DNA of 64,000 nucleotides from Planctomycetota bacterium (GTDB taxonomy: Bacteria; Planctomycetota; Brocadiia; SM23-32; JAKLEA01). A program made the translations under genes and the position numbers. The stretch is taken from NCBI GenBank assembly GCA_022711755.1, contig JAKLEA010000008.1:1-64000 (forward strand). The letters are read 5' to 3'. Shown here one piece after another: positions 1 through 8,390 of the stretch; positions within the stretch are counted from its first letter, which is position 1, and each line of letters begins with the position of its first letter. The notes beneath the pieces were generated by a model. The model had not been told where the DNA came from. It ran no database searches and worked only from the letters and a program-made list of their open reading frames with translations.

Positions 1-203
1 GGAGGTTATCGCTGTCGAGGGCAGGAGCTACAGGCTCAAGGACCGGGCGACGAACAAGCAGACAGCTACCGCATAAGGCGCAAATCCGCAATCGCCCTTG
101 CGGCAGAGATCAAAAAGTGCATAATCAGGCAGACCTATACCCCAAAACAAGTGGCTGGTTTTGAAGTGCTATTCGCTGGCTGGTTTTGAAACGCTCGGTG
201 ACA
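1..203 (+). mobile_element. right end of an IS21-family element
   Basis: The segment holds the tail of an IstB-like reading frame (stop at 74-76) and then a terminal region carrying two identical 14-base copies TGGCTGGTTTTGAA at 152-165 and 177-190, 25 bases apart, ending in CGCTCGGTGACA at 203. Read from the other strand the tip begins TGTCACC. Several short internal repeats near a tip starting with TG and ending in CA is the usual design of IS21-family ends. Homology of the neighbouring helicase stops at about base 204, which fits an insertion there. The rest of the element lies left of the window. Confidence 0.6.
2..76 (+). CDS. IstB-like IS21 helper ATPase, C-terminal tail (partial)
   Basis: Only the last 24 codons are in the window. 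The ending GRSYRLKDR matches the usual C-terminal style of IstB ATPases of IS21 elements, which help the IstA transposase choose its target. The call rests on this short tail and on the IS-end structure that follows it, so it is tentative. No catalytic motif is visible because the AAA+ core lies outside the window. Confidence 0.45.
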   Translation, partial: EVIAVEGRSYRLKDRATNKQTATA

Positions 204-1240
204 AATAGTTCATCACCATTCCATTCGACCATTTCTTCTTTCAGCCGCCGCAGGAAGAAGCGATTGCGGGCATGGGTAATCGGTTCGCCGATATCGGGCA
301 TATCAGCGCCAGCACGATAGCTTTCTATCTGTTCCTTCACGTGACTGGCCACGTGCTCATCCTTCTGGAACAGGTCAACGTCCAGAAGTTGAAGGAGACG
401 ACGGAAGGAATCCTTCCTGCCCTTGTGGGGTGTAGCAGTGAGAAACAGGAGATGATCCGCTACCTTGGCTACGCTCTCAATTGCCTCATAACGGTCACTC
501 TTGTCCACCTTTGTCCTGTATTCATAGGCCGAAAGCTTGTGGGCTTCGTCAACGACCACGAAATCCCATGCCGTCGCGCAGGCGGCGCGCAGACACGGTT
601 CGCAGCGGGCCAGAAAATCCACGGAGATTACGAAAATCCCTTCCTCATAATGAGAGAACTGTCCAGGTTCGGCGTCAAAGGAGGCCCGATTGACGAGGCG
701 GGAGTAGAGGCCAAACTTCTCCTGGAGTTCGTCTTCCTTCCACTGCTTGGTCAAGCCGCCTGGGGTCACAATCAGTATCTTCTTGATGACCCCTCGGAAC
801 AGGAGTTCCTTCAGCAGCAGGCCCGTCATGATGGTCTTGCCAGCGCCAGTGTCATCGGCCAGAAGGAACCTGATGCGCGGCAGCGGCAGCAGGAATCGGT
901 AGACTGCCTCAATCTGGTGAGGCAGAGGGTCAACTATGCTGGAGTTGACCGCAAAGAGCGGGTCAAACTGGTGGGCGATGCGAATACGTTCGGCTTCCGC
1001 GCCAAGGAGAAATGCACCAGCGTCACCCTCATAGAGGCAGGTGTCCCCCCTGACCCTTACCAGACTGGCGATTTCGTCATCGGAAAGTGGACGCTTATAG
1101 TGCCGTCTTGATTGCAAGCCGATGGCTTCAACGAGTTTGCGGTCACCGAAGGCTTTGACCTGCTGTACCTCGACCAGTTCAGACGGCTCAAAGCCAGAAA
1201 CCACATCTCCTGCCGATAGTGTGTCCCTATCAGGGGTCAT
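204..1240 (-). pseudogene. SNF2/DEAD-like helicase, N-terminal fragment cut by IS21
   Basis: The fragment encodes the first RecA-like lobe of a superfamily 2 helicase of SNF2 type. Visible are the Walker A region ADDTGAGKT, motif Ia (LIVTPGGLTKQW), the Walker B box VVVDEAHK and motif III (FLTATPHKG). The ATG at 1240 has AAGGGA six bases upstream and is preferred over a TTG at 1255. The second lobe is absent: after ...NGDELF at about base 204 the frame runs into the IS21 end and stops at 125. Long helicases of this kind occur in DISARM (DrmD-like) and other defence loci, but no partner defence gene lies beside it, so that link is only a possibility. The other half should lie beyond the insertion element. 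Confidence 0.7.
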
Positions 1241-1637
1241 CCCACGTCCCTTCAAGCTAACCTACTCCCAGACTGTAGCGTTGGAACGGGAGACATCTTA
1301 GAGCCAACAGAGAGGAATAATCAAGCAATTGACAATGACGGCTATGCCGACAGGGACATGTTCAGATTGTCTAAAACTGGCTTAAAACGCAACATAACTA
1401 CCATTTTGCGCGGAATCGCCTTGACAGCTTTCAGATCACCGTTATACTAGGAGCAGGCATACGGGAGTGACCCGAGTGCCAGAGCGATATAGGGTGGACA
1501 GACCCGTTTTCGATCTGCCTGCTATGACCGTAGCAGGCTTACCTTTTGTGGAGACAAGTAGCCGAGAGAAGACTCTGTACCCGGGAAAACCCAGTCCGAT
1601 GTCCGTTCAGCGACGGATCATCACGGGACAGAAAAGC
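1241..1637. other. regulatory gap between helicase remnant and excisionase gene
   Basis: This stretch is clearly lower in GC than the chromosome to the right. It contains the promoter at 1421-1448 and about 180 bases of leader before the likely start at 1638. The reading frame is open back to a GTG at 1467, but that extension has no recognisable domain. I see no RNA gene or repeat in it. Confidence 0.5.
1421..1448 (+). promoter_or_regulatory. sigma70-type promoter for the excisionase-like gene
   Basis: TTGACA at 1421-1426 and TATACT at 1443-1448 are separated by 16 bases. It points toward the excisionase-like gene, with transcription expected to begin near 1455. Confidence 0.6.
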
Positions 1638-1952
1638 ATGATAGACAAGAGGTTGACAGTCAAGGAAGTGGCAGAGGCACTGAGCCTCAGCCTGACGGCT
1701 GTCTATGCTCTTGTCCGTTCTGGACAGATCGAGGCGGAACGATGGGGTGGGGCGTGGCGAGTCAGTCCGGAGTCTTTGGAGAAGGCGGTTCAGGATGCTC
1801 GACGGGCAGCCGTACGGCATCGGCCACAGGGCGGAGTTCGTCGACCCTCGTATAATGCCGAAGCAGTACTTCTGGGGTCTGGAGTGTCCAAGCGCCAATC
1901 AGAGTTGGATGGTAGCCGAGTGCGGCAAGCCGAGAAACTAGGGCTGATCTGA
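1638..1952 (+). CDS. excisionase-like MerR/HTH_17 DNA-binding protein
   Basis: The N-terminal 55 residues form the compact winged-helix fold of small excisionases: a first helix with LTVKEVAEALSLS, a recognition helix TAVYALVRSGQI, and a wing ending in WRVSPESLEKAV. Such proteins help a tyrosine recombinase excise its element or act as transcription regulators. The ATG at 1638 is chosen because the domain begins there. The C-terminal 65 residues overlap the end of the convergent recombinase gene by about 190 bases and show no fold, so the functional protein may be shorter. Its position beside an integrase supports an excisionase role. Confidence 0.6.
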   Translation: MIDKRLTVKEVAEALSLSLTAVYALVRSGQIEAERWGGAWRVSPESLEKAVQDARRAAVRHRPQGGVRRPSYNAEAVLLGSGVSKRQSELDGSRVRQAEKLGLI

Positions 1953-2805
1953 AGTGCCGCAGTTCGGTTTTAACCTTGGCCGCGTCCCGAATCACCTTTG
2001 ACTCACGGGCGAAATGGTCAACCGACATGCGGTGGAATGACGGGAACAGCGGGCCTTCGCGTTGTGACTCAGGAATCTCAGACAGCAACCTTACGACATC
2101 TGGCGGCAGGGGGCGCGGGTGTTGACGCTGTGTCTTGCGGTCTATGTGAGACAGAACTCCAACCTTCAGGTCGAACTGTTGCCATTCGAGCTTCCTCAAG
2201 TCTGTAATTCGCAACCCCAACAGCCAACCCATTTTCAGGAAGAGCCGCCATTCCTCGCTGGGGGCAGCGCTGAGAAGCTTCCTGAAATCATCTTCTGTTA
2301 TGATCTCGGCGGGTCTTGATGGTCGCTTTTCCCTGTCAATCAACCGCCCGGGATTCTTGTCAATCAGTTCCCAGCGGCGGGCCAGATCAAAGACACGAGA
2401 TAGTTGCTGCAGATGCTTGTTGATTGTTCGGGGAGCCAGTTTCGCTTGGATCATGCTGACCTTGAACTGTTCAATATCAGTGGTAGATATCCCTGTTATG
2501 GTCTGCGGGTTGATCGTCTCCCGGAATCGCTTGATAGTCGTGTTGTAATCGTCGCGGTTCTTCTCTCTCAGTCCCTCCGCATAGGGCAGCCAGTGGTTGA
2601 CAATGAACTCCTCCCAAGGTATAGGTTTACCTAGGTTCAGGAAGCCTGCGTTCATCTGCTTGTCCAAGAATTGAACGAACGCTTGGGCGCGTTTCTTCGT
2701 CTTGAAGGTTCTGGAACACTGAACGCCGTTAACCCCGTCGGGTCGCCATCGGGCTTCCCAGTTGCCGTTCGCCCGGTGCTGTAAGGAGATTTTCTTGTCA
2801 GCCAT
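1762..2805 (-). CDS. tyrosine recombinase / integrase
   Basis: A 347-residue phage-type integrase with an N-terminal arm-binding region, a SAM-like core-binding domain (about residues 55-150) and a C-terminal catalytic domain. Catalytic residues recognised are Arg in LGLRITDLRKL, Lys in DRKTQRQ, the His-x-Arg box (LRHFRSALVSRL), Trp in IGAWTL replacing the second His, and the nucleophile Tyr in LLRHYTRVD. The ATG at 2805 has GAGG eight bases upstream and is preferred over a GTG at 2814. It converges on the excisionase-like gene and starts 128 bases from a tRNA-Ser gene. GC is near 50 percent, below that of the chromosome beyond the tRNA. Confidence 0.88.
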   Translation of the reverse strand: MADKKISLQHRANGNWEARWRPDGVNGVQCSRTFKTKKRAQAFVQFLDKQMNAGFLNLGKPIPWEEFIVNHWLPYAEGLREKNRDDYNTTIKRFRETINPQTITGISTTDIEQFKVSMIQAKLAPRTINKHLQQLSRVFDLARRWELIDKNPGRLIDREKRPSRPAEIITEDDFRKLLSAAPSEEWRLFLKMGWLLGLRITDLRKLEWQQFDLKVGVLSHIDRKTQRQHPRPLPPDVVRLLSEIPESQREGPLFPSFHRMSVDHFARESKVIRDAAKVKTELRHFRSALVSRLAALGYHPTLIGAWTLQTPEVLLRHYTRVDELRPVADAVRLPVEHPEPPSPKTPD

Positions 2806-2866
2806 GTCGAACACCTCGCGGCATAACGCCTATAGAGGCACGAAAGTCGTCAAACGACATCGGGAA

Positions 2867-2886
2867 TTGTGCGCAAAGTGTGCGCA
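2867..2886. repeat. short direct repeat upstream of the integrase
   Basis: Two copies of TGTGCGCA follow one another between the integrase start and the tRNA gene. Short direct repeats beside an integrase are often arm-type binding sites, but nothing else supports that here. Confidence 0.3.
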
Positions 2887-2932
2887 GGCTGTCAAGTGTC
2901 ATTTGTCGTAAGATGTTGATTACCAATCGGCT

Positions 2933-3022
<90 letters not shown>

Positions 3023-3071
3023 CAATTCCGCGCTCTGAATCAGGCAAGGCCGTCACGCCTGCCGATTCTCC

Positions 3072-4436
3072 CTACTTCTTCCGCCTCCACAAGCGGTCGA
3101 AGTGCGCCTCCCTCTCGTTCCACGCCTCAAGAAGGCCAAGCTGTTCAAGGTGGCCCTCGGCGGCAAGGAATTCGTCACCCATCCTCTCAAGCCACTTCTG
3201 CAACTCCCCCTCCATTTCGTCGCGCAGTTTCTCCGCTTCCGGGCGGGCGATCAGGTTCTCGAACTGATACGGGTCCTTATCGTTGTCATACAGAACCCAG
3301 CCCTCATCCCGGTAGCGGGCATACGTGTAACGCTCCGTCCTGACTCCGCGCCAGGGACGCCCTCCCCACGCCTTCGCCTGGTCGGTGGGGACGATGTCCA
3401 TGATCGGGACTGAGGCGTGGCGCGGTCCCCTGTCCTCCAGCAGCATCCGGCTGTGGTCCAGACCCTCCATGCATTCCGGCGGCTGGATTCCGCACAGGGC
3501 CAGCAGCGTCGGAGGAAGGTCGGTCACGCCGATAAGCCCCCGCCGGACTGCGTTCTCCGGCATCGCGCCGGGGCGGCTGAGAATCAACGGTATGCGGATG
3601 CTCTCCTCCCAGGGTTGCTGCTTGTTGCGGCGTCCGTGGGACCAGAGCATGTCGCCGTGGTCGGACGTGAAGACGAGAATCGTGTTCTCGTCAAGGCCAA
3701 GCTCCTCAAGCGTCCTGGCGATGCGTCCCACGCATTCGTCAAGGGCCGCGACGGCCGCGAAGTAATCCGCGACTGCGCGTCTGTCGGGCGCGGCGCAATT
3801 CGGGCGCGGTCCCATCCTCTCCGGATCGAACATCGCCCGGTACTTCTCCGGCACAAGCTGGTATGGATCGTGCGGCGGCCCCCATGACACGAAGAGGCAG
3901 AACGGGTCGTTCATCCGCGAGCCGATGTATTCAATCGCAAGGTTGGTTTGAATGTCCGGCTCATAGCCTTCGGCGCGAACAAGGTCGGGCTTATCCAGGA
4001 AATACCTTGTATTAAAGTAATCGTGGTGGCATTCGAAGACCGCCCAGTAATCGTCAAACCCCTGTCTGCGCGGCCCCGGCGGCGTGAAGACGTCGCGCGG
4101 GATGCCGTCAAGGTGCCACTTGCCGATGTAGCCGCAGCGATAACCGTTCCGGTTCAGGACTTCCGCGATGCTCGTCTGCCCAGGCGGCATCTGCAGGTCG
4201 TTCGCCACCGCCATGTGGCGGAGGGGGTATCGCCCGGTGATCAGGCTTCCGCGGCTTGGCGTGCAGACGGGGCAGTTGGAGATTGCGTTGGCGCAGTTGA
4301 CCCCGTTGCGGGCAAGGCGCTCCAGATTGGGCGTCAGCGCTCCGGCGTCTCCATTGCTTCCGGAGACAAGCGCGGACATCGTATGGGCGCGCATCTGATC
4401 CGCGAAAAGGACGACAAGGTTCGGCTTCCTTTCCAT
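3072..4436 (-). CDS. formylglycine-dependent sulfatase
   Basis: A 454-residue type I sulfatase. The N-terminal metal-binding strand reads NLVVLFADQMR, and the signature CTPSRG at residues 58-63 carries the Cys that a formylglycine-generating enzyme converts to the catalytic aldehyde hydrate. A second active-site motif, GYIGKWHLDG, is near residue 100, and the metal-binding FTSDHGDMLWSHG is near residue 260. No signal peptide is visible, so a cytoplasmic enzyme is likely. AGGAG lies upstream of the ATG. It is the last of four same-strand genes. The substrate is unknown; sulfated glycans are the usual choice in polysaccharide-degrading bacteria. Confidence 0.9.
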   Translation of the reverse strand: MERKPNLVVLFADQMRAHTMSALVSGSNGDAGALTPNLERLARNGVNCANAISNCPVCTPSRGSLITGRYPLRHMAVANDLQMPPGQTSIAEVLNRNGYRCGYIGKWHLDGIPRDVFTPPGPRRQGFDDYWAVFECHHDYFNTRYFLDKPDLVRAEGYEPDIQTNLAIEYIGSRMNDPFCLFVSWGPPHDPYQLVPEKYRAMFDPERMGPRPNCAAPDRRAVADYFAAVAALDECVGRIARTLEELGLDENTILVFTSDHGDMLWSHGRRNKQQPWEESIRIPLILSRPGAMPENAVRRGLIGVTDLPPTLLALCGIQPPECMEGLDHSRMLLEDRGPRHASVPIMDIVPTDQAKAWGGRPWRGVRTERYTYARYRDEGWVLYDNDKDPYQFENLIARPEAEKLRDEMEGELQKWLERMGDEFLAAEGHLEQLGLLEAWNEREAHFDRLWRRKK

Positions 4437-4505
4437 TCGATTCCTCTCCTGCGCGTTCAGCCTTCGGAACGATCCGCCGTCCCTGACCGGCGGCGATAAG
4501 CGGCG

Positions 4506-5465
4506 TCACGCCAGCTTCTTTTCGCCCTTCCAGTATTCGCGCCAGGGCTTGTAACCGAGCTTGCCGTAGAACTCGATCAGGCCGGTCCAGTCAATGTGCG
4601 CATTGCGCACCCCGCGGCGGCGCAGAACGTCCGTCGCAACGGCGCACAGCGCCAGACCGAGGTCCTTGCCCCTCTCGGCCTTCGCAATACCCACCGCGCC
4701 CAGCCCGCCGCAGTCCGCGCCGAGCAGCGTCTCCCATATCAGGTTGGCCGAACGCATCCGGCTGAGAGGGCTGAAGGACTGAAGGCTGCCGATGATTCTG
4801 CCGCCGCGTTTGACGATGATGATATGGTCCGCCTCGCGGTGGCCGATCAGGGAGCGCATTGAAGGCTCCCATCCCTTGAACTCGGCCCGCTCGAAGGTCA
4901 GCAGGTCGGCGACCTCGTCCTCCTTCAGCGGGCGTATCTCGACGCCCTCGCGCGCGATGGCCTCCTTGACGCGCTTCGGAACGCGGAAGTTGCTCACGTC
5001 CCGGACGAGGTCGAAGCATCCGCGATGAAGCTTGTAGCCCTGCCCCGCGAAGAACTCATAAGCGGGCGTCAGCTCCGTCGGTATCCCCGGCCAGAAGCGG
5101 TAATGCGCCGGAGTCGCCACCCCGCATTCCGCGCAACCGAACCCCTTCACACGATCCTCTGTCCGGGCCAGGAGAGCCTTGCCGATTCCCTTGCGCCGCG
5201 CCGCCGGGTCAACCATCAGGACGCCGACGCTGCCGTGCTTCTCATGCTCCGGATTTGAGCTTCGCTCGAGCTTCGCCAGCGCAAACCCTAGAACCTTGCC
5301 CTTCCCGACGGCTACGAATGCGTCGCCGTGTTCGTAGAACGGGTTGCCGATGGTGTTCTGCCAGAAAGCCCTGTCGCTGACCGGGTAGTCTTTGCCAAGC
5401 GCCCTGTCCCAGAGTTTCAGAACGTCCGCCGCGCGAGCCTTCGGATCGTAAATTTCAAGTTTCAT
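4506..5465 (-). CDS. double-GNAT N-acetyltransferase
   Basis: About 319 residues. The first GNAT domain (about residues 1-160) carries the acetyl-CoA pyrophosphate-binding loop in VDPAARRKGIGKALL, followed by a Cys-containing segment. A second, more diverged GNAT-like half includes GIAKAERGKDLGLALCAV near residue 275 and ends WREYWKGEKKL. The ATG at 5465 is favoured because the open frame further upstream begins only with a TTG inside the preceding gene. It follows the solute-binding gene by 22 bases and precedes the sulfatase by 69, so co-transcription is likely. Acceptor substrate not recognisable. Confidence 0.75.
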   Translation of the reverse strand: MKLEIYDPKARAADVLKLWDRALGKDYPVSDRAFWQNTIGNPFYEHGDAFVAVGKGKVLGFALAKLERSSNPEHEKHGSVGVLMVDPAARRKGIGKALLARTEDRVKGFGCAECGVATPAHYRFWPGIPTELTPAYEFFAGQGYKLHRGCFDLVRDVSNFRVPKRVKEAIAREGVEIRPLKEDEVADLLTFERAEFKGWEPSMRSLIGHREADHIIIVKRGGRIIGSLQSFSPLSRMRSANLIWETLLGADCGGLGAVGIAKAERGKDLGLALCAVATDVLRRRGVRNAHIDWTGLIEFYGKLGYKPWREYWKGEKKLA

Positions 5466-5487
5466 TGTTTCATCCGGCGATGCGTCT

Positions 5488-6834
5488 TCACTGAGCCGCA
5501 AGCCTTTTGTATCGGTCCCTGAAATGGTTAAGCCATTCGTTGATCTGCCTGTCGCGAAGTTCCGTCTCCTCCCACTTCGCGGCCAGCGCCATGAAGTCCG
5601 CCTCGGAAATCGGAACTCGCGTGAGTTCCGCGACCATCTCCTTCGGCATTCCCTTTTTTATTACGTTCTGCCACGCCGCGCAAAGCTCCGGGTGGACGTC
5701 AATGATGGCCGCGCCGAGGTAGTCGTTCAGGATGCGGTAGCGCGCGGAGCCTGTCTCCGCGCTGTAGGCGAGCGTGCCCGTGGACTTGAACGGATTCAGC
5801 TTCACGGACGTTCTGCCGGCCGTCGTCTCATAAAGGTCCGGCAGGACGGGCAGGCGGTTGAGCGTCTCGTTCTCCGGCCCGCCCGGCTCGCCCTTGCGCA
5901 GAATCCAGAGCAACTGGCCCGGCTCGGACATGACGAACGTGACGAAGCGTTGCGCAAGCTCCATGTTCGACGCGCCCTTCAGGATGGCGATGGCGTCCGG
6001 GTTGATGACGGATTTGCCGTCCGGGATGCAAAAGCCGATCTTGTCCTCGCCGACGGCGTCAATCTGCGCCCACGCGTAGATGTCAATCGCCAGCCCGCAG
6101 GCGATGTCCCCCGCCGCGCACGCCTTCGGGGCCACGCTTCCGGACTTGCTGAAGGAGCGGAAATTCGCGCTCATGCGGCTGATTACGCTCATCCCCTCCT
6201 CCCAGCCGTGGGCCTGCAGGATGATCTCGTAGACCATGTGGCCGGAACCGCTCTGGCGCGGGTCCGGACCGCCCAGCCAGGAGAAATACGCCGGGTTCGC
6301 CAAGTCCTCCCACTGCTTCGGCTCCGGCAGGCCGAGCTTGCCCAGGACGACCTTGTTGAAGACGATGCCGAAACCGCTCATCGCCGCGCCGTACCAGCGG
6401 AACCGCGGATCGTAGACCTCCACGGCGGCGAGCTTCTGCGGAATGCGATTCAGAATCGCGGGCGGGAGCGGATACGGCTCCAGCAACCCGGCCTCGGCAA
6501 GCGGGATGTAAGGCTCCGTCCCCCCCCCGAAGAAAACGTCAATGCCGATGCCGTTCGGAAGATCCTGGTAGCGGGCCTTGATGAATTTGAGGATCACGGA
6601 AGTCCCGCCGCCCGGATCAACGAACTCCATCGCGACGCTCTGTCCGTACTGCTCCCTGTGCCAGCGGCTGAAAGCCTGGCGGAACTCCTTCTGGATTCCC
6701 TCATGGTGCGGGGAGATGAGCGTGAGCTTCAGCTCGCCGGCCGTTGACTCCGTGTCCGGCTTCATGGCGAACGGAAGCGCCAGCGTCGCGCCCAGCGCGA
6801 TGAAGAGCAACGTCAGCAGCGTCTTGCGGGACAT
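5488..6834 (-). CDS. extracellular solute-binding protein (ABC transporter type)
   Basis: A 448-residue exported protein with a signal peptide in the first 25 residues (TLLTLLFIALGATLALPFA). The mature part has the bilobed class II binding-protein pattern: VDPGGGTSVILKF early, DVFFGGGTEPYIPLAEAGLL, and a hinge near YGAAMSGFGIVFNK. It resembles the iron(III)/polyamine group (COG1840-like), which captures a ligand for an ABC importer. No permease or ATPase gene lies nearby, so it is an orphan within this window or works with distant genes. It is second in a four-gene minus-strand run. Confidence 0.78.
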   Translation of the reverse strand: MSRKTLLTLLFIALGATLALPFAMKPDTESTAGELKLTLISPHHEGIQKEFRQAFSRWHREQYGQSVAMEFVDPGGGTSVILKFIKARYQDLPNGIGIDVFFGGGTEPYIPLAEAGLLEPYPLPPAILNRIPQKLAAVEVYDPRFRWYGAAMSGFGIVFNKVVLGKLGLPEPKQWEDLANPAYFSWLGGPDPRQSGSGHMVYEIILQAHGWEEGMSVISRMSANFRSFSKSGSVAPKACAAGDIACGLAIDIYAWAQIDAVGEDKIGFCIPDGKSVINPDAIAILKGASNMELAQRFVTFVMSEPGQLLWILRKGEPGGPENETLNRLPVLPDLYETTAGRTSVKLNPFKSTGTLAYSAETGSARYRILNDYLGAAIIDVHPELCAAWQNVIKKGMPKEMVAELTRVPISEADFMALAAKWEETELRDRQINEWLNHFRDRYKRLAAQ

Positions 6835-6916
6835 GGCCTGGTCTTCTCCGGTAACGCCTTTCCAACGGCGCGAATATTATAGCGTTCCCCGCCGGAAATC
6901 CAGTCCGCGAAAGACG

Positions 6917-7972
6917 TCAACGCTCCTTGTTCAGCAACTCCATCAGCCTCCTCTGGTCCAGCAGCGACTTATTATCCTCGTCCTGCGCGTCCTCCGGCTT
7001 GAACTCCGGTACGGGCAGCGACTTCAGCGCCAGGAATCCCTCAAGCGTCGTCTCCAGCTTCGGCCCCCCGGAATCGAATATGTGATTGTGCGTCCCCTCC
7101 GGGACGATGAACCGCTCCTTCGGCCCCGCCAGCGCGTCCATGATCGCGTTGCCCATCGCAGCCGAGACCATCCTGTCCCGCCCGCCCGTAAGCAGGAATA
7201 CCGGCGTGTTCGTCAGCATACGACAGTCCGGTATCACGTTCACCGGCTCGTCAAGCCCGATATGCCTTCGCGCCAGCCAGCAAATGGTCGGCGCAAGCGG
7301 AATCGGCGGCAGGTGGGCCACATTGGAGATGTATAGGTTCAGCGAGTGGGACATGTTGTCGAACGGAGCCTCCGCGATCACGCGCCAGACGTCGTCGCGC
7401 CCGACCGCGGCCTTCAGGGACGCCACCGCGCCCATCGAGTGCCCCCAGAGCACGACCTTCTTCGCGGCCGTCGGCGGCAACGCGCCCATCATGTAATCAA
7501 TCCCCGCCGCCACGTCCCGGGCTTCGTATTCTCCAAGCGAACACTTCGTCCGCTCGCTGCTCCCGTGTCCCCGGAAATCGAAGAGAACCACCGCAAGCCC
7601 GCGATTGCGCAGCCATATCGCGCGGTCAAGCACGGCCATGCGATGCACCTGCCAGCCGTGGCACACGACCGCCCCGCCGACCGCGCGCATGTTCGGCAGA
7701 TACCACCCGGCAAGGCGCATGCCGTCGCTTGATTTCAACTCAATGTCAACGAACTCCGTCCCGTCCGGAAGCTCAACCTCCCTGACGGCGCGGCCCTTCG
7801 GATGCGTCAGGAACCAGCACCCGCTCACGCTCAGGACGACGTAGACGGCCAGCGTGTATTCGATCACCCGGAGCGTGATCCGCAGCGGGCGCGGCAGCGC
7901 GTTCCAACGGCTGGACATCCTGCGCCGCAGAGACGGCTTCTCCGGCGCTGATTGCTTGTTCTTCGCGGACAT
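6917..7972 (-). CDS. membrane-anchored alpha/beta hydrolase
   Basis: A 351-residue protein with one N-terminal membrane helix (YTLAVYVVLSVSGCWFL, about residues 45-61) and a serine hydrolase domain outside or anchored at the membrane. The nucleophile elbow GHSMG is at about residue 178, the acid in TGGRDRMVS and the His in EGTHNHIF, giving a full catalytic triad. The ATG at 7972 has AAGGAG six bases upstream; the frame is open further but that extension is translated repeat sequence. It resembles BEM46/FrsA-like hydrolases. Substrate unknown. It heads the four-gene run that ends in the sulfatase. Confidence 0.82.
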   Translation of the reverse strand: MSAKNKQSAPEKPSLRRRMSSRWNALPRPLRITLRVIEYTLAVYVVLSVSGCWFLTHPKGRAVREVELPDGTEFVDIELKSSDGMRLAGWYLPNMRAVGGAVVCHGWQVHRMAVLDRAIWLRNRGLAVVLFDFRGHGSSERTKCSLGEYEARDVAAGIDYMMGALPPTAAKKVVLWGHSMGAVASLKAAVGRDDVWRVIAEAPFDNMSHSLNLYISNVAHLPPIPLAPTICWLARRHIGLDEPVNVIPDCRMLTNTPVFLLTGGRDRMVSAAMGNAIMDALAGPKERFIVPEGTHNHIFDSGGPKLETTLEGFLALKSLPVPEFKPEDAQDEDNKSLLDQRRLMELLNKER

Positions 7973-8390
7973 CTTCAACTCCTTCATCATGTAGGGTGGG
8001 TTCTCCGAACCCACGCGGAATCTGCTCGCGATCTTCCCTCCATCGCCGCCTGCGCGGTTTTCCTTCTCCCGCCATCTACACAGTTTTCCCTCTCCCCCTT
8101 CAAGTAATTTTCCCTCTCCCACCGGGAGAGGGTGGCACGGCGTAGCCGTGACGGGTGAGGGGGGGGACGCTGCAAACTCAGTTCTTCCCCTCAACCGCCA
8201 TTCGCCAAGGCGAATGCCACCTTCTCCCCCAGGGAGAAGGAAGGCACTCTTGTTCAGCCTCGCCAAGACTTCAGCAAGTAGGGTGGGTCGTTAGCATCGC
8301 GCAAGCGATGCGATGACCCACCGGAAAAACCCGCTTGGGCACAAAAACCCGCGTGGGCGCAGGCGTCTCGAAGCGAGCCGAGCGCCCACC
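7973..8390. repeat. intergenic cluster of dispersed palindromic repeats
   Basis: No gene is visible. Three copies of a TAGGGTGGG...CCCAC element lie at 7991-8017, 8278-8322 and 8330-8394, the last in reverse orientation. Two REP-like units lie at 8111-8166 (CCCTCTCCC-ACC-GGGAGAGGG-TGGC, then GACGGGTGAGGGGG) and, inverted, at 8189-8240. Similar elements recur elsewhere in the window. Confidence 0.8.

Noticed and set aside
272..1111. Long open frame antisense to the helicase fragment
   Set aside because: It is the mirror of a gene with clear helicase motifs, has no recognisable domain and no ribosome site.
204..1240. Intact DISARM locus
   Set aside because: Only half a helicase is present and no drmA, drmB, drmC or methylase gene adjoins it.
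5524..6747. 407-codon open frame antisense to the solute-binding protein
   Set aside because: Arg-rich translation without domain structure; the opposite strand encodes a full binding protein with signal peptide.
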